DNA of 64,000 bases from 40CM-2-70-7 sp035631315 (lineage in GTDB: Bacteria; Gemmatimonadota; Gemmatimonadetes; Gemmatimonadales; GWC2-71-9), in NCBI GenBank assembly GCA_035631315.1, contig DASQIZ010000097.1:1-64000 (forward strand), given 5' to 3'. The notes beneath the pieces were generated by a model. That model was not told where the DNA came from, searched no databases, and saw only the letters and a program-made list of their open reading frames with translations. The translations under genes and the position numbers were made by a program. Below are positions 20,263 through 29,130 of this stretch, piece by piece (position 1 is the first letter of the stretch; each line of letters starts with the position of its first letter).

Positions 20263-21062
20263 CAGTCGCTGGGAAACGCGCCCTTGGGGAAGATGCCCGC
20301 CGCGTTCTTCCACCTCACCTGCTCCACCTCTTCGACCGTGAGCAGGCGTTCGAGGTATCGCAGCTTGGCCCAACCGGAGCACAACGTCATGTCGGCGCCC
20401 CACAGCAACCGGTTCACGCCCACCGCGTCGACGCAGGCTTCGAGCATGCCGCCATCCACACCCGATCCCGACAGATCCACGTACACGTTGGGGACGTCGC
20501 GCACGGCGGCGAGCGAATGCAGCCAGTCCCCGCCCCCGCCGATGTGTGCGAGGAGAAACGAGACCGTGGGGTGACGGATGGCGAGCGCGCAGAGCTCGAC
20601 GGCGTCGGACGCTTCCTGCTGCGGCCACTCGTGGCGGCGATGCTGCCAGAGGTGATGCAGCACCGGGAGATGATGCTTCGCGGCCGCCTGACACACGGGA
20701 TCGAGCAGCGGATCATCGGCGCGCCGGCTCGCGGCCAGCTTGAGGCCGATCATCCCGGCTTTCACGCAGCGAGTGATCTCGGCGAGCGCGTGCTCGGTGT
20801 AATTCGGGTTGACGCACACATAGCCGCGGATGCGGTTGGCGTGCGCCTTCTGCAGGCCGAGCAGAAAATCGTTGCCGTAGGTGACGTCGGCGGGAGACGG
20901 GAAGTACGTAGGCGACGTCCGGCCGAACGTCCCGAGAATCGACGCCACATGAATCGTGACTCCCATCCGGTCCCCGGCGGCGAGACGGGACGCGTTGTAC
21001 TCCCGCCAGTCGTTCCGCGGACTCCGGTCAGGATGAAAGTGCGCGTGGACGTCGATCAGCAT
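20262..21062 (-). CDS. Amidohydrolase-2 family metal-dependent hydrolase
   Basis: About 266 residues; the ATG at 21062 is used, with a GTG at 21077 as the alternative. All expected barrel residues are visible: HxH in IDVHAHFH, Lys in GLKLA, His in PVLHHLW, His in LLAHIGGGG and Asp in LLWGADMT. Relatives hydrolyse lactones, decarboxylate aromatic acids or open rings. With a sugar kinase, a lyase and an aldolase-type protein in the same operon, a sugar-acid lactonase is a reasonable but unproven guess. An 18-base gap to the aminotransferase is the only gap in the eleven-gene chain. Confidence 0.83.
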   Translation of the reverse strand: MLIDVHAHFHPDRSPRNDWREYNASRLAAGDRMGVTIHVASILGTFGRTSPTYFPSPADVTYGNDFLLGLQKAHANRIRGYVCVNPNYTEHALAEITRCVKAGMIGLKLAASRRADDPLLDPVCQAAAKHHLPVLHHLWQHRRHEWPQQEASDAVELCALAIRHPTVSFLLAHIGGGGDWLHSLAAVRDVPNVYVDLSGSGVDGGMLEACVDAVGVNRLLWGADMTLCSGWAKLRYLERLLTVEEVEQVRWKNAAGIFPKGAFPSD

Positions 21063-21080
21063 CACGGAATCTGGCACGCC

Positions 21081-22259
21081 TCAAGGCTCACGCGCCACCT
21101 CGCCCAGTACTTCGTCGAGCGTGCTCAGTGTGCGGTCGATCACGTTCACGTCGTGAGCGTAGGACACGAAGTTGTACGCGGTCCGCTTGAACAGGAGGCC
21201 GCGCGCCGCGCACCGCCTGGCCACGCGTGCCGAGGCGCGTTCGTCGACGTAATGGAGGAAGCTCATCTCGGCGACTCCGGCCACACCGGTGACGACGTCC
21301 TTGTGCTTCGCCGCCAGGGTGTGAAGACCGTGCAGGAGACGCGTGCCGACGGTGTGGAGATGCTGGCACACGGGCTCGGTCGTGAATACGCGGAGCGTGG
21401 CCAGGGCGGCCGCGAGCGCCACCGATTCCGTCGCGAGCGTTGAGGAGATCCAGGTGCGGGCCGCGGCGTCCATGATGCCGGCCGCGCCGCCCACCACCGC
21501 CAGCGGAAATCCATTGGCGAGGGCCTTCCCCACCACCATGAGATCGGGATGGACGCCCCAACGCTCCGCGGCGCCACCAATCGCCAGCCGGAACGCGGTC
21601 TTGATCTCGTCGAACACCAGGACCGCACCGGCGGCTTTCGTCTCGGTCCGCAGGGCTTCGAGCCATTCGCGCGACGGTTCCTGCACTACCAGCGGCTCGA
21701 CGACCACCGCCGCGAGCGAGCGTCCGGCCTCCCGAATGAGCGCGCGGGTGCGGGCGACATCATTGAATGGCAATTCCCGGCGCAGCTCCCGGAGAAGGCC
21801 GGGCACGCCCTCCACACTTCCCTGCGACCAATCGAGCCAGCCGTGGTATCCACAGGTCAACACCAGCTCCCGGCCGGTGGAGACGCGCGCGATCCGAACC
21901 GCTGCAGCGACCGCTTCGGCGCCGGTCTTGAGGAACCGCACCCGCTGCACGCCCGGGAGGCGCACGCAGAGGGCGTCGGCAAGCTCCTCTTCGAGTGCCG
22001 GCGGCTGAGGACCGACCACACCGGCGTCGACCGCCCTGCGGGCGGCTTCATTCACGGCAGGATGCCCGTAGCCGAGCGCCACGGCACCCAGCGCCATCAC
22101 GTAATCGAGGTATTCGCGCCCCGCCTCATCCCAGACCTTGTATCCGGCCGCCCGCGTCGTGAAACGCGGGAGGCCCGGAGCAGCGTCCGGTCCGAAGAGG
22201 GCGTCGGGCCGCTTACTTCCGGTCGACGTGATGCCCGGTATTCGCCGCGATTCGCTCAC
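21081..22259 (-). CDS. Class III aminotransferase, glutamate-1-semialdehyde aminomutase-like
   Basis: 392 residues from a GTG that overlaps the trmJ-like gene by 47 bases. The PLP lysine is in MVVGKALANGFPLA, the conserved Asp in LVFDEIKTAFR, and the phosphate-binding loop region in FLKTGAEAVAAAVRI. Overall order and length match the HemL-like branch of class III enzymes. Paralogs of this branch outside haem synthesis transfer amino groups on sugars, beta-amino acids or keto acids. Operon context argues against a haem role. The start overlaps deeply but no better internal start was found. Confidence 0.87.
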   Translation of the reverse strand: MSESRRIPGITSTGSKRPDALFGPDAAPGLPRFTTRAAGYKVWDEAGREYLDYVMALGAVALGYGHPAVNEAARRAVDAGVVGPQPPALEEELADALCVRLPGVQRVRFLKTGAEAVAAAVRIARVSTGRELVLTCGYHGWLDWSQGSVEGVPGLLRELRRELPFNDVARTRALIREAGRSLAAVVVEPLVVQEPSREWLEALRTETKAAGAVLVFDEIKTAFRLAIGGAAERWGVHPDLMVVGKALANGFPLAVVGGAAGIMDAAARTWISSTLATESVALAAALATLRVFTTEPVCQHLHTVGTRLLHGLHTLAAKHKDVVTGVAGVAEMSFLHYVDERASARVARRCAARGLLFKRTAYNFVSYAHDVNVIDRTLSTLDEVLGEVAREP

Positions 22260-22968
22260 GGTACTTCACCACCTCGATCGCCATGGCGCGGAGCAACTTG
22301 GCTTCGCGCTCGTCCAGGGGAAGCCGGTGCACCACTTCCCGCACCGTCCGCATCACTCCTTCGGGGTTTCGCGTCTTGAAGAAATCGATCGCCTCGAGTG
22401 CCCGCTCGACGTCCGCGAACAGACGCTCCAGCTCCGTCGAATCCGCGGGACCCGCTTCGCGTCGCGGCGCCTTGAACGCCCGTTCCCCCGCCCCGGCAGC
22501 GAGCGCGACTTCGTAGCACGCGATCGCGACCGCATGGCCGAGGTTGAGGGAGCCGTACGTGGGCTCAGTCGGCACGGTGACGATCCGATGGCACCGATCG
22601 AGGGCCTCATTCGGGAGACCCTTGTCCTCACGGCCGAAGAGCAGCGCCGTCGGCCCAGTCTCCGCGACCGCGACGAGCTCAGACGCCGCGTCCCGGGGCC
22701 GCTGAAGATTCCGCTTGGCGGTGCGGCCGCGGGCGGTGAATCCCGCTACGTGCACGCAATCGCCAAGCGCCTCGTCGAGGGTCTCGCACAGGCGCACCCG
22801 AGCCAGAAGGTCGGCCGTCTGGTGCGCGATGCCCCCGATCCGGTGCGTGTCGTACTCGCGCGGAGACACCACGCGGAGGTCCTTCAGCCCGAAGTTCTTC
22901 ATCACGCGTACGGTGTGCGCGATGTTGACCAGATCCTGAGGCTCGTGGAGCACCACCACCAGACTCAT
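22213..22968 (-). CDS. trmJ: SpoU/TrmH-type tRNA 2'-O-methyltransferase, TrmJ-like
   Basis: 251 residues from the ATG at 22968 (ATGA overlap with the heparinase gene). The SPOUT trefoil-knot motifs are clear: NIAHTVRVMKNFGL near the start, LLFGREDKGLPNEAL in the middle and YGSLNLGHAVAIACYE for S-adenosylmethionine binding. The C-terminal helical extension (ERLFADVERALEAIDFF, about 70 residues) matches TrmJ, which methylates position 32 of the tRNA anticodon loop. It is a housekeeping function embedded in a catabolic-looking operon, perhaps only by gene crowding. Confidence 0.85.
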   Translation of the reverse strand: MSLVVVLHEPQDLVNIAHTVRVMKNFGLKDLRVVSPREYDTHRIGGIAHQTADLLARVRLCETLDEALGDCVHVAGFTARGRTAKRNLQRPRDAASELVAVAETGPTALLFGREDKGLPNEALDRCHRIVTVPTEPTYGSLNLGHAVAIACYEVALAAGAGERAFKAPRREAGPADSTELERLFADVERALEAIDFFKTRNPEGVMRTVREVVHRLPLDEREAKLLRAMAIEVVKYRERIAANTGHHVDRK

Positions 22969-25673
22969 CCGACCAGCTCCAGGGTCCCGAGCCGGTCCGG
23001 CTCCTGGCGGTCTCCCCGGAGCCACACCCAGCCGCCACCGCCGCTCCACACCAGCTGACCTGCGCGCCGCACCCGTCCGGGCAGCATCTCGTTCACCAGC
23101 AGATCGAACCCAACGTGCGCACCGACGTGCGCGCGCGCGAAATCGGCCGCCGAGATCGCGACGGTGACGCGGTACCCCGTGTCGGTCTCGCTCCACGCGC
23201 CATGTACCTCTGACGCAAGCCCCTTGGTCTCGCCCGCTCCGTGGACCCGCAGCTTCCCGCCGGCCTCGGGGACGATGAGGTAACCGTGCACCGCCGGGTC
23301 TTCGGGCATCCGGATGTAGACCTGCAGCCCATCCGAGTGGATGTCGTCCGGGTCGTTGTCGAGAAGCAGGGGCGGCGCGTTCGCCGGCCGGAAGAGCACG
23401 TCGGGTTTGTGCACCTCCACCGCGAGGTAGAGCGTTCCCTCTTCCCACCCCACGTACGCCCGCGCGTTGAAATCATCGGGGCCGCCGTACGGCTCCTCGG
23501 ACCGGCGATACTGATCCTCCAACTCGAGCACAAGTGGTTCTGAGGGGTCGAATCCGACGAGGGTGCCGTCCAGTGCCGGAGACGCATCGAGCCGCAGGGC
23601 CGCGCCCTCGGCACGCGGCGGCGGCTCGAGGTCCAGGAATGCGCGTGGCCGTTCAATACGGTCGCGCATGCCCCGGAGAGCAATGCGCCCCTTGGACGTG
23701 TCCACGTTCCAGCCGTCGAGGTGGCGCCGGTGAGTGTCCGTGCCACCGTGCTGCACGACTTCGATCACGTCACCTGACAACACCATCTTGATGATGGGCT
23801 CCCGGGAAATCACCGTGACGAACCGGGCGCCATCGCCGTCGCGCCTGACCACATAGAAGGAAGAAGGCCTGCGTGTGCCCGGCGCGCCAAGGGCGGTGAG
23901 TCGCAGGAGTTGACCGTCAGCCGCCATCCTGATGGCCAGGGCGGCCTCTCCCGAGCGCGCTTCCAAGCTGATCGGATCCCGGACGCCGGGCGCGAACTGT
24001 TCGGCCTTGGTGACGAAGGGCGCGTCGAATGTCGCCGGGTCCCAGGAGCCCGGAGTCGACATCGTCACGTCGCCGAGCAGGTGCCAGGGAAGCTCAGTGC
24101 GGTGGTTGCCGGCGGCATCCAGCTCCATGAGGTCGAGGATGTAGGTGGGCCCGACGACCACGGTCCGAGTGAAGACGCCGGCCCGTCCCCGGGTCCAGGC
24201 CCATTCCTCCTGCACATCGAACATCTCGCAGACGGCATCCCAATTCGGCTGAGAATCGCCGTCGAGACGTGGCGCGTTATGCGCCAACGTCGAGCGATAC
24301 CACGGCAGATCGGGCGTGAGATAGGATCCCGTGCCGAAATCAGGTAGCCAGTGCACACCGTCCTGATGCACCGTCAGGTGCAGGCGATCCGGATGGCCAT
24401 GACCACCGCCGGTCGGCCCGCATTCGAGACTCACGTAGCGAGTGCCGTCGCGGAAGACGGCGAGCCCCTGGTCCTGAAGCAGCGCGCTCCGTCCCTTCCA
24501 AGGCTCCGCGGGAGCCGGATCGGGACTCATCTCGAGCAGCGCCGCCCACGACAGACCGTCTCGCGCCGGCGTGACCGGCGCGTTCTCATACGGTGCGTCG
24601 TGGAGGTAGGACTCGAAGAGCTGCTGAGGCTGAGGGACGGCTCCGTAGAGCGCCGTCAGCCACCGGCGCCCCTCCTCACTCTCCATGCGTCCGAACGCGA
24701 CCTCCCAGGTATCGAGGTACATGGGCTGCGCCAGCGAGACCCCGAAGCGCGAGTCTTTGCGCGCCGGGAATGTGAGATCGGGGAGCGCGGAGAACGAAGG
24801 AGCCAACAGAATGGTTTCGATGCGGCCGCGGAGCGCCTCATCTCCTTCGACGTCGATCCCGGCGTCATGGGCCCACCCGAGTCCCGTGATCAGTCCCCGC
24901 ATGGCGAACAGGTGGTAGTTCTCGCCTTCATACCAAAGCCCGTCGGTCCGGTAGCCCCGTAGGTGCGCGAGCAACCCCGTCTCACCCTCGATGGCCCGCT
25001 TCGCGAGATCCTCATCCTCAAACCAGACGGCGATCGCAATGAGCGCGGCGTTGTTCCAGGTCTGCCGGTTGGAAAACCCTTCGTCGAATTCCCCGATGAG
25101 ATTCGCCGCCTCGTCGGCGACCTGGTGCACCGCGGCGGAGGTCGGCTCATCGAGGGACCCGCATTCCCGCAGCATCCACGCCGCCGATAGATAGTTGAGC
25201 ACCCACATCGATTCGGCGTACGTCGACGAGAAGAGGCGGCTGGGGCCGAGGACGTTGTCGCGGTTCGGATAGGTGAGGTACCGGCGCGCATACTCGGTGA
25301 GCAAGGCGGCAGCGCCGCGCGCCAGGTCCGGCTTCTCGCCGAGCGCCGCCACGGTCGCCATCTCCGCCGCCCGCTCGGCAAGCCACAAGTGCTGGTGACG
25401 AGCCCACCACTGATCGTGGCGTTCGCCCGAGTACGCATTTCCGCAGACGGGGCACTGGTGGGACGACGGACTGACGGGATCAAAGGTCAGGACGGTGCCG
25501 TCGGCCGGGCACAATCCGCCGTCGGCCGAGAGAATTGCCTTCATCGCCGGGATGGTGGGAGGTGCCGCGAGCACGCGCGCGGCACGGGCTTCGAGCCGTT
25601 CGTAGAGGCCCCGGAGCGTCTTCGACGACTGCAGCTCCCGCCGGCGGTGTTCGATCTCTTCGATGGTCACCAC
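22965..25673 (-). CDS. Heparinase II/III-type polysaccharide lyase with C-terminal CBM9-like domain
   Basis: About 902 residues from the GTG at 25673 (GGAGGG nine bases upstream; GTG 25670 also possible). No signal peptide is visible, so the protein is probably cytoplasmic. Near the N-terminus a zinc-ribbon-like pair occurs (LCPADG then QCPVCG). The helical toroid has RQTWNNAALI and WYEGENYHLF. The heparinase II/III beta-domain has GGGHGHPDRLHL and STLAHNAPRLDG, with the conserved histidines. The last about 190 residues resemble a CBM9-type sandwich (YVGWEEGTLYLAVEV). It should cleave uronate-containing oligosaccharides by beta-elimination; the polymer is unknown. Confidence 0.82.
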   Translation of the reverse strand: MVTIEEIEHRRRELQSSKTLRGLYERLEARAARVLAAPPTIPAMKAILSADGGLCPADGTVLTFDPVSPSSHQCPVCGNAYSGERHDQWWARHQHLWLAERAAEMATVAALGEKPDLARGAAALLTEYARRYLTYPNRDNVLGPSRLFSSTYAESMWVLNYLSAAWMLRECGSLDEPTSAAVHQVADEAANLIGEFDEGFSNRQTWNNAALIAIAVWFEDEDLAKRAIEGETGLLAHLRGYRTDGLWYEGENYHLFAMRGLITGLGWAHDAGIDVEGDEALRGRIETILLAPSFSALPDLTFPARKDSRFGVSLAQPMYLDTWEVAFGRMESEEGRRWLTALYGAVPQPQQLFESYLHDAPYENAPVTPARDGLSWAALLEMSPDPAPAEPWKGRSALLQDQGLAVFRDGTRYVSLECGPTGGGHGHPDRLHLTVHQDGVHWLPDFGTGSYLTPDLPWYRSTLAHNAPRLDGDSQPNWDAVCEMFDVQEEWAWTRGRAGVFTRTVVVGPTYILDLMELDAAGNHRTELPWHLLGDVTMSTPGSWDPATFDAPFVTKAEQFAPGVRDPISLEARSGEAALAIRMAADGQLLRLTALGAPGTRRPSSFYVVRRDGDGARFVTVISREPIIKMVLSGDVIEVVQHGGTDTHRRHLDGWNVDTSKGRIALRGMRDRIERPRAFLDLEPPPRAEGAALRLDASPALDGTLVGFDPSEPLVLELEDQYRRSEEPYGGPDDFNARAYVGWEEGTLYLAVEVHKPDVLFRPANAPPLLLDNDPDDIHSDGLQVYIRMPEDPAVHGYLIVPEAGGKLRVHGAGETKGLASEVHGAWSETDTGYRVTVAISAADFARAHVGAHVGFDLLVNEMLPGRVRRAGQLVWSGGGGWVWLRGDRQEPDRLGTLELVG

Positions 25674-26680
25674 GCGCGGCCACCCTCCAGGTCCCACTTC
25701 ACTGGCAAGATCGTTGCGCCGGCCTCCCGCGCAGCGCGAACGGCCCCATCCACATCCTCACCAGCTACGAAGAACATCGATCCGCCTGCCCCAGCCCCCG
25801 CGGCTTTGCCACCCAACGCTCCCGCCGCGGCCAGGGCCTGCTCGAGGCGGGCCATCGCGGGGGTGCGCATGCCTTCGCCGAGCTCCAATTGCCTCTCCCA
25901 GTTTCGACTCAAGATCCTGCCGACGGCAGCCAGGTCACCGGCGCGAAGTGCATCAGCCATTTCCCCGGCCAGGTCTTTCAGCGCGCGCAGTGCCCCCGTG
26001 ACTTTGGGATCGCCCTTTTCATACGCGATCGCCACCCGCGTGATCATGTCGGACGACACTCTCGTCTCGCCGGTATAGCAGAGCACCACATGACGGGCGA
26101 GTGCATCGGCGAACGCCGGTGCCAGGGTGATCGGCTCCACTCCCACATCGGGATCGCGAAACGTAAACCGGTGGAAACCACCATAGGCTGCCGCCTGCTG
26201 GTCCTGCCGGCCCCCCGGCAGGCGCGCCTCCACGGCTTCCAAGTGCCACGCGTGCTCAGCCAGCTCCCGCGTGTCCCAACGCTCATCCCGGGCGCGTGCG
26301 AGGCAAGCCACGAGGGCGACATCGAGCGCCCCAGACCCGCCGAGCCCGGACCCGGGAGGGGCGGCGGATCGAGTTTTGAGCGTCAGGTTCCCCTGCACCG
26401 GAAACATCCGCAGGGCCGCCTTGTGCAGCTCGAGACGGCCGTCGGAAATCAGCCCTCCGGCGTTCACGCACTCGACCACGGAGCCGGTGTCCTCCGCTTC
26501 GAGGCGAATGAGGGGCCCCCCGATCTCGAGCGCGACCTCCACTCGAAGCGCGAGGGCGCCATTGACCACCACGCCTCCTTCGCGCGCCGAAAATGGCGGC
26601 ACGTCGGTCCAGCCACCCGCAAAATCAAGTCGCGCAGGAGCCGAAGCGCGGACCAGGGTCGGGAGCTCCCGGCGTCTCAT
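25667..26680 (-). CDS. GHMP-family sugar kinase, HddA-like
   Basis: 337 residues from an ATG overlapping the solute-binding protein gene (ATGA). The GHMP motifs are in order: the substrate loop ARLDFAGGWTDVPPF, the ATP loop PPGSGLGGSGALDVAL, the middle motif GGRQDQQAAAYGG and the C-terminal GAGAGGSMFF. The middle motif is typical of D-glycero-D-manno-heptose-7-phosphate kinase (HddA) and relatives such as fucokinase domains. It most likely phosphorylates the anomeric position of a sugar released by the neighbouring glycan-degrading enzymes. The sugar identity is open. Confidence 0.87.
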   Translation of the reverse strand: MRRRELPTLVRASAPARLDFAGGWTDVPPFSAREGGVVVNGALALRVEVALEIGGPLIRLEAEDTGSVVECVNAGGLISDGRLELHKAALRMFPVQGNLTLKTRSAAPPGSGLGGSGALDVALVACLARARDERWDTRELAEHAWHLEAVEARLPGGRQDQQAAAYGGFHRFTFRDPDVGVEPITLAPAFADALARHVVLCYTGETRVSSDMITRVAIAYEKGDPKVTGALRALKDLAGEMADALRAGDLAAVGRILSRNWERQLELGEGMRTPAMARLEQALAAAGALGGKAAGAGAGGSMFFVAGEDVDGAVRAAREAGATILPVKWDLEGGRAW

Positions 26681-28116
26681 GGCCCGGTAGACCAGGAGGC
26701 GAGGGTCGGCAGCTCTCCGCGAGCGTCCATCCGGACCCCATGGACGCGCCGGTTCATGCCGTTCACCCCGCGGGCGTGGTAGAGCCAGATGACAGGATGA
26801 TTCGCGCCGAGCAGGCGCTGGGCCTCTTGTGGGTCATCGGGCAACGGCATGCCGGTGAGATCACCGATCGTGTGCACGTACGACAGTCCGGGATCCCCGG
26901 GGATGCTCATCACGGCCGCCGCGAAATCGTGCGCGCGATACACCATGCCGTTGAACGTCGCGAGCTCGTATTGACGGATACCGACGTGGCACCCCACCGC
27001 CGCGAGATTCGCCTGAATCAGCTGTTCCACCGCGGCTTCTCCACTCCCGACCGTGACGATGTCGAAAGTCGGGCAATGTCCCGCCAGCAGCCGGCGAGCC
27101 GAGTCTGGGTCGAACGGGATGGAAGTCACGGGAACGTAGCCGGGGAGCTCCGGAGGCACTGGCCCATCGGCCACGCTGCCGAACCCGAAGAGCACGCCGT
27201 CGATGATGGCGCGCCGATTGATCGCCAGCGCGAGTGCCAACCGCACCGTCGGATCATTGAACGGAGGCCGCCGGACGTTCAAGACCAGTCCGTACGGCAA
27301 GATCAGCGGATACTCGAGCACCTGAAGCCGCGGATCTTTGCGGGCAAAGGGCACATGGATGGCGGTAATGCCCGCGAAGTCGAGCTCACCCCCGGCGAGG
27401 GCGGCGAGTTTGGCGGTGGGCTCATCCACGGTGACGACGATGAATCGCGAGAGGTGCGGCGGCCCGCCCAGTGAAGCCGGGAAATCGGGGTTGGCGTCGA
27501 AGATCCACCGGCGGTTGTGCTCCATCGACACGAAGCGAAATGGTCCGTTGCCGATCGGGCGGCTATTCCACGGCGCGCTGCGCATCGCACCGTCGGGCAC
27601 GGAGCTCAGCAGATGGGCCGGAAGGATTGCCAGATCAGTGAAAACGTCGGGGAACCCCTGCGGGGCGAGTGACCACCGGACCATGACCGTCGAGTCGTTC
27701 GTTGCCGTCACCGCTTGGATGGCCGCGAGATCCGCATACCTCGCATAGCCGGTGACCGAGTCACGCGCAGCGTTCAGCGTCCAGGCCACATCCTGTGCCG
27801 TCGTCGGCACGCCGTCATCCCATCGCACATCGGTATGGAGCGCGAACGTGAGCGTGCGGCGGTCGGGGCTCCAGGTCCAGCCACGGGCAAGATACGGCTG
27901 AGGCTGGAGCGCGCTGTCGTACCGCGCCAACGTGGTCAAGAGCGCGTAGCGCTCGACTTGTCGCGGCAACGGCGAACGCGTCACGAGGCTGTTCATGGTT
28001 TCGAGATCGGCGCCATAGGCAAAGAGCACCGTCGATCCGCGCCGGGCCGCGCGGTCACCAGTGCACGCCGCGGTACAGCCGGCGAGCGCGAGGAGCCAGC
28101 AGGCGGTGCGATTCAC
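26677..28116 (-). CDS. Peptide/oligosaccharide-type ABC transporter solute-binding lipoprotein
   Basis: 479 residues from a GTG start, with a lipoprotein signal (LLALAGCTAAC). The family-5 binding-protein pattern is clear: LARYDSALQPQPYLARGW, TFALHTDVRWDDGVPTTAQD, NGPFRFV and a long second lobe. Family-5 proteins bind di- and oligopeptides, nickel or oligosaccharides. Only 45 bases separate its start from the divergently transcribed permeases, so a shared control region is likely. It heads the eleven-gene minus-strand chain, tying the imported compound to the enzymes downstream. Confidence 0.9.
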   Translation of the reverse strand: MNRTACWLLALAGCTAACTGDRAARRGSTVLFAYGADLETMNSLVTRSPLPRQVERYALLTTLARYDSALQPQPYLARGWTWSPDRRTLTFALHTDVRWDDGVPTTAQDVAWTLNAARDSVTGYARYADLAAIQAVTATNDSTVMVRWSLAPQGFPDVFTDLAILPAHLLSSVPDGAMRSAPWNSRPIGNGPFRFVSMEHNRRWIFDANPDFPASLGGPPHLSRFIVVTVDEPTAKLAALAGGELDFAGITAIHVPFARKDPRLQVLEYPLILPYGLVLNVRRPPFNDPTVRLALALAINRRAIIDGVLFGFGSVADGPVPPELPGYVPVTSIPFDPDSARRLLAGHCPTFDIVTVGSGEAAVEQLIQANLAAVGCHVGIRQYELATFNGMVYRAHDFAAAVMSIPGDPGLSYVHTIGDLTGMPLPDDPQEAQRLLGANHPVIWLYHARGVNGMNRRVHGVRMDARGELPTLASWSTGP

Positions 28117-28161
28117 GCCCGCATTCTAGCGGCCCCTGAACCGGGACGCGAGATTGTCGCC

Positions 28162-29130
28162 GTGCTCCGGCATCTTCTCACTCGCCTCGCCGTGGGCGCC
28201 GCGGTGGTCGCAGGCGTCGTGACGCTGACGTTCCTCCTGCTGCACGCCGCACCCGGGAATCCCGTCGACTATCTCCTCGGCCCCACCGCCACCGAAAGTC
28301 AGATCACTGCCGCCCGTCATTCCCTCGGCCTGGATCAACCCCTGGCGTCGCAGTTCGCGTCCTGGCTTTCCCGGTTCGCGACCGGCGACTGGGGGACCAG
28401 CATCGCGACCGGACGCCCCGTGCGGACCATGATCGCCACCGCGTGGCCCGAAACGGCGTGGCTCGTTGGGCTGTCCTTATTGCTCTCGTGCGGCCTCGGC
28501 GTCCTGGTGGGTGCACTCCAGGCGGCGCGTCCCGGCTCCCGCACCGACTCGGCCCTCTCGGTGGGGACCGTCACGCTCTATGCAGTCCCGAGCTATTGGC
28601 TGGGACTCATGTTGATCATGCTGGGGACTTATCAGTGGAAGGTGTTTCCGGCCTTCGGTGCGGCGGGCTACGACGCGGACTTCCTTGGCGTCTGGGCCCA
28701 GCTGCTCGACCGCGCGCGCCACCTCGCCCTTCCGCTCCTCACCCTGACGCTCATTGGCATCGGAGGGATGGCGCGCTTCGCCAGAGGCGCGATGGTCGAC
28801 GTCCGGCGAGAGCCGTTCATCACTACCGCGCGCGCGAAGGGGCTCCCACCCCGCCGAGTGACGGGACACATCCTCCGGAACGCCCTGATTCCGGTCGTGA
28901 CGCTGCTTGGGCTGTCCTTGCCGGCCCTCTTCTCCGGCGCCGTGTTCGTCGAGGCGGTGTTCGCCTGGCCGGGCGTGGGCCGCATCCTGGTGGAGGCCGT
29001 GCAGGCGCGTGACTACCCGGTGGTGATGGCGGCCACCGCGGTCAGCGCAGCCCTCGTGGTGCTCGGCAACTTGCTCGCCGACCTGTGGGTGAACGCGCTC
29101 GACCCCCGCCTCAAGAAGCACGCGGCATGA
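28162..29130 (+). CDS. Dpp/Opp-type ABC transporter permease (DppB-like)
   Basis: 322 residues from the GTG at 28162; the open frame extends further left but that part lies antisense to the binding-protein gene. Six membrane helices are seen, with the family features LLLHAAPGNPVDYLLG near the start and the EAA-type loop TTARAKGLPPRRVTGHILRN that contacts the ATPase. With the next gene it forms the membrane channel for the divergently encoded binding protein. No ATP-binding subunit is encoded nearby. Confidence 0.92.
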   Translation: MLRHLLTRLAVGAAVVAGVVTLTFLLLHAAPGNPVDYLLGPTATESQITAARHSLGLDQPLASQFASWLSRFATGDWGTSIATGRPVRTMIATAWPETAWLVGLSLLLSCGLGVLVGALQAARPGSRTDSALSVGTVTLYAVPSYWLGLMLIMLGTYQWKVFPAFGAAGYDADFLGVWAQLLDRARHLALPLLTLTLIGIGGMARFARGAMVDVRREPFITTARAKGLPPRRVTGHILRNALIPVVTLLGLSLPALFSGAVFVEAVFAWPGVGRILVEAVQARDYPVVMAATAVSAALVVLGNLLADLWVNALDPRLKKHAA

